A stretch of 5,657 nucleotides of DNA from Oscillospiraceae bacterium (GTDB taxonomy: Bacteria; Bacillota; Clostridia; Oscillospirales; CAG-272), in the NCBI GenBank assembly GCA_015063655.1, contig SVTU01000091.1, positions 1-5,657 of the forward strand, written 5' to 3'. Every line of letters begins with the position of its first letter. The stretch's first letter is position 1. A program made the translations under genes and the position numbers. Below, one piece after another: positions 1-4,188 of this stretch. Under the pieces are notes generated by a model that was given only the letters and a program-made list of their open reading frames with translations, was not told the origin of the DNA and made no database searches.

Positions 1-202
1 GTCCCTCATCCTTGAGCAGGTAATCGGTGGTGACACCGAACAGGGTAGAAAGCTGTAAAAGATTGGCAATGTCGGGTACGGCCTGCGCACTCTCCCATTT
101 GGAGACCGCTTGCCTGGATACGGAAAGCTTTTCGGCAAGCTCCTCTTGCGACCAACCGTGCTGCTTGCGCAGCTGTATGAGCTTATCGGCTAATGATTTC
201 AT
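1..202 (-). CDS. XRE/Cro-CI family HTH transcriptional regulator, 3' end cut by window edge
   Basis: A DNA-binding regulator, N-terminal 67 residues visible. The protein begins MKSLADKLIQLRKQHGWSQE and continues through a classic HTH_3 domain: helix 2 to helix 3 spans about residues 19-37 (QEELAEKLSVSRQAVSKWE), followed by the typical P-D-I-xx-L-xx-L-xx-LFGVTTDYLL tail at about 43-63. The ATG at 200-202 is preceded by AAGGAGA at 209-215, seven bases upstream, which fixes the start. The frame is still open at base 1, so the C-terminus (possibly a membrane, peptidase or ligand domain, or just a short tail) cannot be seen. This regulator type is very common in Clostridia and often represses its own gene. 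It follows apbE by 79 bases and has its own promoter-like sequence, so I treat it as a separate unit. Its target genes cannot be inferred from the window. Confidence 0.9.
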   Translation of the reverse strand, partial: MKSLADKLIQLRKQHGWSQEELAEKLSVSRQAVSKWESAQAVPDIANLLQLSTLFGVTTDYLLKDEG

Positions 203-231
203 GGTATCTCTCCTTGTGATGTACTGCAATC

Positions 232-260
232 AGTATAGCACGTGCTTGGCAAAATGGCTA
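232..260 (-). promoter_or_regulatory. Likely sigma-A type promoter of the XRE regulator gene
   Basis: On the minus strand, TAGCCA (260-255, 4 of 6 matches to TTGACA) is followed by a 17-base spacer and TATACT (237-232, 5 of 6 matches to TATAAT). Transcription would start near 225, about 22 bases before the ATG at 202, leaving room for the AAGGAGA ribosome binding site. A heptamer ACAGTTG occurs twice just upstream (289-283 and 268-262). The promoter is inferred from sequence alone. Confidence 0.5.
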
Positions 261-281
261 CCAACTGTGGCTTTCAATTTG

Positions 282-1337
282 TCAACTGTCGGTTGCCGTG
301 GGGAAATTTTCTGTTTTTTCGATGCTTCCGTCGGGCAGTACCCACAGCACGGCGACCTCGGCTCTGTCCGCTATGCAGGCGTAGCCGTCCTCAAGCGGCA
401 TACAGAACAGAGCGGTGGAGAGCGCATCGGCTACGCCCGCATCGGGGCATAGCACGCTGACCGACAGATAGTGCGTGGCGGGGAAGAGCGTTTCGGGGTG
501 AATGATATGGTGGTAGCTCGTGCCGTCCACGGTATAAAACCGCTGGTACGATCCGCTGGTAACAACGGCAAGCTCTTCAATGTCCACGGTGGTAACGTAG
601 GCGTCGGCGGAGAGCCTGTCGGGGTTTTCAATGCCTACCGTCCACGCAGAGCCGTCGGGCTTATGGCCCACGGCGCGGACGTTTCCGCCCACGTTGAGCA
701 TAAAGCCGCTCACGTCCTGCTCACGCAATGCTTTTGCGATCTGCTCGGTGGCGTAGCCCTTGGCCACCGCTCCCACGTCCAACGTCATAAGGGGGTCGGC
801 AAGGTACACGGTGCCTGCCTCTTCGTCGATGATCACCTGCTCTATATCCGTATGCTCGGCGGCACGAAGAAGGTCCTCGGTGCTGGGCAATGCCGCCTCG
901 TCGGGGCGGAGAAGCGCCTGCTCTCGGCAATCGTGCCACAAGGACAGCACACTGCCCATGGCCACGTTGACCGTGCCGTTGGTCTCCTTGTACATTTGCT
1001 TGGCAAAGCGAAGCAGAGACAAGATTTCCCCGTCCACCGCAACGGGGCGGTGAACACCGCCCTCGGTGCTGTTGACGGTGCAAAGATTATGGATGCCCTC
1101 ATAGGTGCTGTAAATATCGTACAGCCTATGGTATCGCTCAAGCTCAGAGCGGATCTGCTCGGCTGTTGCATCAAAGGCCTCTTTGCTTTCGGCATAGCCT
1201 ACTACGGTGGTGGCGGTGTCGAAATAGTCAAAATAGTATTCGGTATATTTCTCCATGCCCTTGCTCTCTCCTTGGCGGCACGCCGCAAGGGGGAAGAGCA
1301 AAAGCAGGCAAAGCATCAGGGAAAGGTGTCTTTTCAT
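282..1337 (-). CDS. apbE: FAD:protein FMN transferase (ApbE family), lipoprotein
   Basis: Transfers FMN from FAD onto a threonine (or serine) of a target protein, outside the cytoplasmic membrane, using Mg2+. The 351-residue protein has a lipoprotein signal: MKR, a leucine-rich core, and lipobox LAAC with Cys20. ApbE motifs follow in order: DVGAVAKGYATE (187-198), NVGGN (215-219), WTVGIENP (232-239), TSGSYQRF (260-267), HHIIHPETLFPA (276-287) and VADALSTALF (302-311), where Asp304 and Thr308 fit the metal-binding positions. Length is normal for the family. I chose the ATG at 1335-1337 because it starts the signal peptide and has TGGAG at 1344-1348, six bases upstream; an in-frame ATG at 1389-1391 would add 18 residues before the signal and place a hairpin in the coding region. 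The usual HI(I/L)DPxTG motif reads HIIHPETLF here, with His for Asp280 and Leu for Gly284. The gene lies directly downstream of a lipoprotein gene that probably encodes its substrate. Confidence 0.94.
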   Translation of the reverse strand: MKRHLSLMLCLLLLFPLAACRQGESKGMEKYTEYYFDYFDTATTVVGYAESKEAFDATAEQIRSELERYHRLYDIYSTYEGIHNLCTVNSTEGGVHRPVAVDGEILSLLRFAKQMYKETNGTVNVAMGSVLSLWHDCREQALLRPDEAALPSTEDLLRAAEHTDIEQVIIDEEAGTVYLADPLMTLDVGAVAKGYATEQIAKALREQDVSGFMLNVGGNVRAVGHKPDGSAWTVGIENPDRLSADAYVTTVDIEELAVVTSGSYQRFYTVDGTSYHHIIHPETLFPATHYLSVSVLCPDAGVADALSTALFCMPLEDGYACIADRAEVAVLWVLPDGSIEKTENFPTATDS

Positions 1338-1358
1338 CGTACACTCCATTGCAATACG

Positions 1359-1384
1359 GCGTGATGCCCCGAGGGGCATCACGC
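1359..1384 (-). repeat. Perfect inverted repeat (RNA hairpin) between lipoprotein gene and apbE
   Basis: Arms GCGTGATGCCCC (1359-1370) and its exact complement (1373-1384) are separated by two bases, so the RNA would form an 11-bp stem with a four-base loop. It starts at the last base of the upstream TAG stop codon (1384-1386) and ends 11 bases before the apbE ribosome binding site. No run of T follows on either strand, so it is not a textbook intrinsic terminator. It may be an mRNA stabiliser, processing site or partial attenuator that sets apbE expression relative to the lipoprotein. Confidence 0.8.
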
Positions 1385-2397
1385 TATTCATTGTTTATTG
1401 CTTTGATCACAGCCTTCACAAGGTCGGTCACGGTGATGGTACAGCCCGCTTGCAGAACCTCTCCGTTTCCCTTGCCGCCCTCGGCGGCGAGTGCGGCGAT
1501 CTCGTCTGCCCGCTTGCCCCGACATACGGCATCGAAGGCATCGGCCTGCTCAAACCATTCCTTCTCAGCCCCACCGTAGGATTTCATGCCGTAGCTCTGC
1601 CCCAGCATGCGTTTGGTTTCAATGGCCTTTTCTTGGTTGGTGGTGGCGTGCCCCGTATGGTCAAAGGTAAAGGTGGTGGCAACGGCATCCGTCAGCGTGA
1701 CAATGACTTTGCCGTCAGCGTCCGTAACAGTGGCGGCAAAGGTGGTCTCCGTCTCTGCCTCACCCCATTGAGAGGCGGTAGCGTTGCGTGAGGCGATCTC
1801 GGTAGCACACAGACCGATGGAGAGCGTGATGTCCTTGCCCGAAAGCTCGGTCTTGGCATTCTTGGTTGCCTCTTCGATGGACTTGACAAAATCGGAGACC
1901 GAGATGGTACAGCCTGCGCTGATGACCTCGTCGCTGCCCCGTCCGTCCCCGTTCATCAGCGTGCCGAGCGTGTCGGCTTTTTTGCCGACGGCAAGGGAAG
2001 CCAAGGCATCGGCCTGCTCGTACCACTCCTTGTCTGCTCCGCCGTATGCCTTCATGCCGTAGCCCTCGCCCTGCTCGTGCTTGGTGGCAAGGCTGGCGGG
2101 CGGGACGTAGACACCGTTCTCGGTATACGAGCCCTTGATGTCGATGGCGTCCAAGCGGCAGTCGGTGATGACGCCGTTCTTGTCTAACAGAACCGCCGCC
2201 AAGGTGTGCGTCAGCTCAGAGGAGCCGTTTTTGCCATGCTCGGCGTGGCTGACCGAGCCGTAGGCACTCACAACGCCAAGTCCCAGCGTGTAGGCATCGC
2301 CGCCTTGCGGAGCGTTTTCATCAGGCCCGCTTCTGCGACAGCCGGCCGCCGTGGCAAGCAGGCACAGAAGTAAGCCAAGGGATAATAGCTTTTTCAT
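1384..2397 (-). CDS. Secreted two-repeat lipoprotein, putative FMN-binding/flavinylated substrate of ApbE
   Basis: A 337-residue exported lipoprotein; exact function unknown. The signal peptide ends in lipobox TAAGC with Cys20. The mature part is two tandem copies of one domain, offset by 156 residues: about 37-178 and 191-334. Paired landmarks are GYGMKAYGGADKEWYEQADA (112-131) with SYGMKSYGGAEKEWFEQADA (268-287), a VGKKAD/RGKRAD segment (137-142, 293-298), and SAGCTISVSDFVKSI (160-174) with QAGCTITVTDLVKAV (316-330). The AGCT(I) element, with Thr164 and Thr320, resembles the SGAT(x)T flavinylation motif of FMN-binding domains, with Cys for Ala; the usual upstream Asp does not line up, so the match is degenerate. 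The ATG at 2395-2397 has AGAGAGG at 2405-2411, seven bases upstream. It lies immediately upstream of apbE on the same strand, which supports a role as ApbE substrate and extracytoplasmic redox carrier. It could instead be a sensor or ligand-binding lipoprotein of the same fold. Confidence 0.83.
   Translation of the reverse strand: MKKLLSLGLLLCLLATAAGCRRSGPDENAPQGGDAYTLGLGVVSAYGSVSHAEHGKNGSSELTHTLAAVLLDKNGVITDCRLDAIDIKGSYTENGVYVPPASLATKHEQGEGYGMKAYGGADKEWYEQADALASLAVGKKADTLGTLMNGDGRGSDEVISAGCTISVSDFVKSIEEATKNAKTELSGKDITLSIGLCATEIASRNATASQWGEAETETTFAATVTDADGKVIVTLTDAVATTFTFDHTGHATTNQEKAIETKRMLGQSYGMKSYGGAEKEWFEQADAFDAVCRGKRADEIAALAAEGGKGNGEVLQAGCTITVTDLVKAVIKAINNE
1396..1827 (-). repeat. C-terminal copy of the lipoprotein's internal duplication
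   Basis: Encodes residues about 191-334, the second domain of the lipoprotein. It aligns with the first copy at a fixed offset of 468 bases around the GMK(A/S)YGGA(D/E)KEW(Y/F)EQADA and AGCTI blocks. DNA similarity is still visible there (for example gcatcggcctgctc occurs in both copies), while the front halves have diverged strongly. The candidate FMN-accepting Thr320 is encoded at 1438-1440. Confidence 0.8.
1864..2289 (-). repeat. N-terminal copy of the lipoprotein's internal duplication
   Basis: Encodes residues about 37-178, the first domain of the lipoprotein. The candidate FMN-accepting Thr164 is encoded at 1906-1908, exactly 468 bases from its counterpart in the second copy. This copy carries an extra glycine/tyrosine-rich turn (KGSYTENGVYVPPAS, 88-102) where the second has TFDHTGHATTNQE (244-256). 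Confidence 0.8.
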
Positions 2398-2519
2398 GGT
2401 TCATCCTCTCTTACATATACGGAGCAAGGCGGCACTGTCCCGAAGGGAAGTGCCGCCTTGCTCTTGATCTCCTGTCGGGTAGTATCATTGTGTACAAGAG
2501 AGGAAGGTTTTATACAGGG
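2398..2519. other. Intergenic region between kdgK and the lipoprotein gene
   Basis: This 122-base gap is the largest in the window. It holds the hairpin at 2422-2463 and the lipoprotein's ribosome binding site at 2405-2411. A minus-strand TATAAA at 2514-2509 could be a -10 element, but no acceptable -35 stands 16-18 bases upstream, so I cannot assign a promoter for the lipoprotein-apbE pair. I see no small ORF or RNA gene here. Confidence 0.6.
2422..2463 (-). terminator. Long GC-rich hairpin after kdgK, probable end or attenuation point of the catabolic operon
   Basis: A perfect 15-bp stem (2422-2436 paired with 2449-2463) is capped by TCCC/GGGA pairs. Read as minus-strand RNA the top can fold as C(UUCG)G, an unusually stable tetraloop; the plus-strand version would not, which supports minus-strand transcription. 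It lies 56 bases past the kdgK stop and 11 bases before the lipoprotein's ribosome binding site. No clear U-run follows (the next bases are CGTATATGT), so termination may be weak or factor-dependent, with read-through into the lipoprotein-apbE pair possible. Confidence 0.55.
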
Positions 2520-3542
2520 TTATCTTTGTACTCTGCCGCTTCCGTCGCCGCCTGCCAGCTTCATCACCTCGTCGGCGCTTACCATGTTGTAGTCGCCCTC
2601 GATGGTGTGCTTGAGACAGCTTGCCGCCACGGCAAATTCCAGCGTGTCTCGGTCGGACATATCGTTCAGCATACCGTAAATCAAGCCGGCACCGAAGCTG
2701 TCGCCGCCGCCAACACGGTCTACGATGTGCATGGGATATTTCTTGGAGAAGATGGCCTCTCCGTCACGGTAGAGCATGGCCGCCCAGTTGTTATCCGAGG
2801 CGGAAATGGATTCACGAAGCGTGATGGCCGTTGCCTTGAAGCCGAAGCGCTCGGTCAGCTTGCGAGCCACGCTGATATAGCCCTCGTGAGAGAGCTTGCC
2901 GCCCGTGATGTCGGTGGCATCGGCATGAATGCCGAACACGTCGCCCGCATCCTCCTCGTTGGCGATGCAAACGTCAACGTAGGGCATCAGCTGTGCCATG
3001 ACCTCACCCGCCTTCTGCTTGCTCCACAGATTTTTGCGGTAGTTGAGGTCGCAGGAAACGGTAAGACCCATTTCCTTAGCCGTCTTGGCGGCCTCCAGGG
3101 TGATCTCGGCTACGTTGTCGCCAAGGGCGGGCGTGATGCCCGTTACGTGGAACCAGCAAGCATCCTTGAAGATGGCCTTCCAATCAAAATCCGAGGGGGA
3201 AGCCAAAGCAATGGCGGAATAGGCACGGTCATACACGACCTTGGAGGGACGCTGAGAAGCACCCTTCTCTAAGAAGTAGATGCCGACACGCTCGCCACCG
3301 CGAACGATGGCCGAGGTATCCACGCCGAAGCGGCGCAGGGAATTGACGGCCGCCTGACCGATATCGTGCTTGGGAAGCTTGGTTACGTACGTGGCGTCCA
3401 TGCCGTAATTGGCCAAGGACACCGCCACGTTGGCCTCGCCGCCGCCGTAGGTGGCGCCAAAGCTGTCGGCCTGAACAAATCTTTCATATCCGTTGGGAGC
3501 CAGACGGAGCATCAACTCACCAAAGCAAACTACCTTTTTCAT
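2520..3542 (-). CDS. kdgK: 2-keto-3-deoxygluconate kinase (PfkB/ribokinase family)
   Basis: Cytoplasmic sugar kinase, predicted to phosphorylate 2-keto-3-deoxygluconate to KDPG with ATP. The 340-residue protein is full length for the family. It shows PfkB signature 1 at 33-47 (GGGEANVAVSLANYG), the substrate-side YDRAYSA at 104-110, FHVTGITPAL at 131-140, CDLNYRKNLW at 164-173 (the D-x-N-x-R-xx-LW pattern typical of KDG kinases), and signature 2 at 275-290 (DRVGGGDSFGAGLIYG) with catalytic Asp281. Start choice: AAGGAGG (3549-3555) directly abuts an ATG at 3548, with no spacer, but lies six bases from a second in-frame ATG at 3542; the latter gives MKKVVCFGE and is preferred. The ribosome binding site overlaps the eda stop codon, implying translational coupling. 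Its neighbour Eda uses the product KDPG, which strengthens the substrate assignment over fructokinase or other PfkB members. The tail GGDGSGRVQR looks unstructured. Confidence 0.92.
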   Translation of the reverse strand: MKKVVCFGELMLRLAPNGYERFVQADSFGATYGGGEANVAVSLANYGMDATYVTKLPKHDIGQAAVNSLRRFGVDTSAIVRGGERVGIYFLEKGASQRPSKVVYDRAYSAIALASPSDFDWKAIFKDACWFHVTGITPALGDNVAEITLEAAKTAKEMGLTVSCDLNYRKNLWSKQKAGEVMAQLMPYVDVCIANEEDAGDVFGIHADATDITGGKLSHEGYISVARKLTERFGFKATAITLRESISASDNNWAAMLYRDGEAIFSKKYPMHIVDRVGGGDSFGAGLIYGMLNDMSDRDTLEFAVAASCLKHTIEGDYNMVSADEVMKLAGGDGSGRVQR

Positions 3543-3548
3543 ACGCAT

Positions 3549-3555
3549 CCTCCTT
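3549..3555 (-). promoter_or_regulatory. Ribosome binding site of kdgK overlapping the eda stop codon
   Basis: Minus-strand AAGGAGG, a near-perfect anti-16S match. Its first two bases are the last two of the eda TAA stop (3554-3556). The spacing decides the start of kdgK: zero bases to the ATG at 3548 but six to the ATG at 3542. Confidence 0.85.
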
Positions 3556-4168
3556 ATTTGGCAGAGGCTGCGAGAGCCACGGCAGCCGCCGTTTTTTCTC
3601 GGATCTCGTCGGGTGTGCCCTTCATCATCCAGCTGCCGCCGCAGGCCACGATCTTATCAAAAGCAAGATACTCAAGCAGGTTGTCAGCCGAGATGCCGCC
3701 CGTGGGCAGGAAGCGCACGGAGGGGAAGGCTGCGGAGAGTGCCTTGAGCGTGCCAAGACCGCCGTAATTGGAGCAGGGGAAGAACTTGACGATCTCAATG
3801 CCGTAGGAAATGGCAGTTATGATCTCGGTGGGGGTGACGCATCCGGGCAGATAGGGAACGTCTGCCTTTTGGCAGGTCTCGGCAACCTCGGCAGAGAAGC
3901 CGGGGCCTACGATGAACTTAGCCCCGCAGGCAATGGCCTTTTCGGCCTGTGCACGGTTGATGACGGTACCCGCACCGACCAGCATATCGGGGAATTTTTC
4001 AACAGCAAGGCGGATAGCATCGGCGGCGCAGGCGGTGCGGAAGGTGATCTCGGCGATCGGCAGACCGCCCTCACACAGGGCACGCAGCGTCGGCTCTGCT
4101 TCCGATAAGTCTTTGATGACAACGACAGGAACGACCTTGGCGTTGGCAATGGTGGTCATGATATCCAT
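3554..4168 (-). CDS. eda: 2-keto-3-deoxy-6-phosphogluconate / 4-hydroxy-2-oxoglutarate aldolase
   Basis: Cytoplasmic class I aldolase that cleaves KDPG to pyruvate and glyceraldehyde-3-phosphate, the last step of the Entner-Doudoroff and hexuronate routes. The 204-residue TIM barrel has all expected active-site positions: Glu40 and Arg44 in EITFRT (40-45), Thr68 in GAGTVINRAQA (65-75), FIVGPGF (85-91), LPGCVTPTEI (107-116), the Schiff-base Lys128 in EIVKFFP (125-131), phosphate-binding TGGIS (156-160) and GGSWM (177-181). These sit at a constant -5 offset from Glu45, Arg49, Thr73 and Lys133 of the E. coli enzyme. The ATG at 4166-4168 has AAGGAGA (4175-4181), six bases upstream. The gene follows the thiamine-diphosphate enzyme by 20 bases and precedes kdgK by 11, so all three are probably co-transcribed. 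Eda can also act on 4-hydroxy-2-oxoglutarate, but kdgK next door points to KDPG. Confidence 0.95.
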   Translation of the reverse strand: MDIMTTIANAKVVPVVVIKDLSEAEPTLRALCEGGLPIAEITFRTACAADAIRLAVEKFPDMLVGAGTVINRAQAEKAIACGAKFIVGPGFSAEVAETCQKADVPYLPGCVTPTEIITAISYGIEIVKFFPCSNYGGLGTLKALSAAFPSVRFLPTGGISADNLLEYLAFDKIVACGGSWMMKGTPDEIREKTAAAVALAASAK

Positions 4169-4188
4169 ATGGTTTCTCCTTTTTGGGT

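Noticed and set aside
27..452. Plus-strand open frame spanning the XRE gene, its promoter region and the end of apbE
   Set aside because: It covers the reverse of a clear HTH domain and a promoter-like site, has Cys/Ser-rich sequence of no known family, and crosses two real genes.
471..1364. Long plus-strand open frame (297 codons) opposite apbE
   Set aside because: It is a codon-pattern shadow of a GC-rich gene: the minus strand gives a complete ApbE with all motifs, whereas the plus-strand protein has no recognisable domain and no convincing ribosome binding site.
1338..1391. Upstream in-frame ATG at 1391 as the apbE start
   Set aside because: It overlaps the lipoprotein stop, would put 18 polar residues before the signal peptide and place the inverted repeat in the coding region; the ATG at 1337 has a spaced TGGAG and begins the lipoprotein signal.
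2405..2445. Promoter for the lipoprotein gene formed by GGGACA and TATATG within and after the hairpin
   Set aside because: The spacer is 16 bases but transcription would start in or next to the ribosome binding site, leaving no leader; the hexamers match only 4 of 6 each.
2490..3272. Plus-strand open frame (260 codons) opposite kdgK
   Set aside because: It lies antisense to a clear PfkB kinase and its protein matches nothing I recognise; it is a shadow of the real gene.
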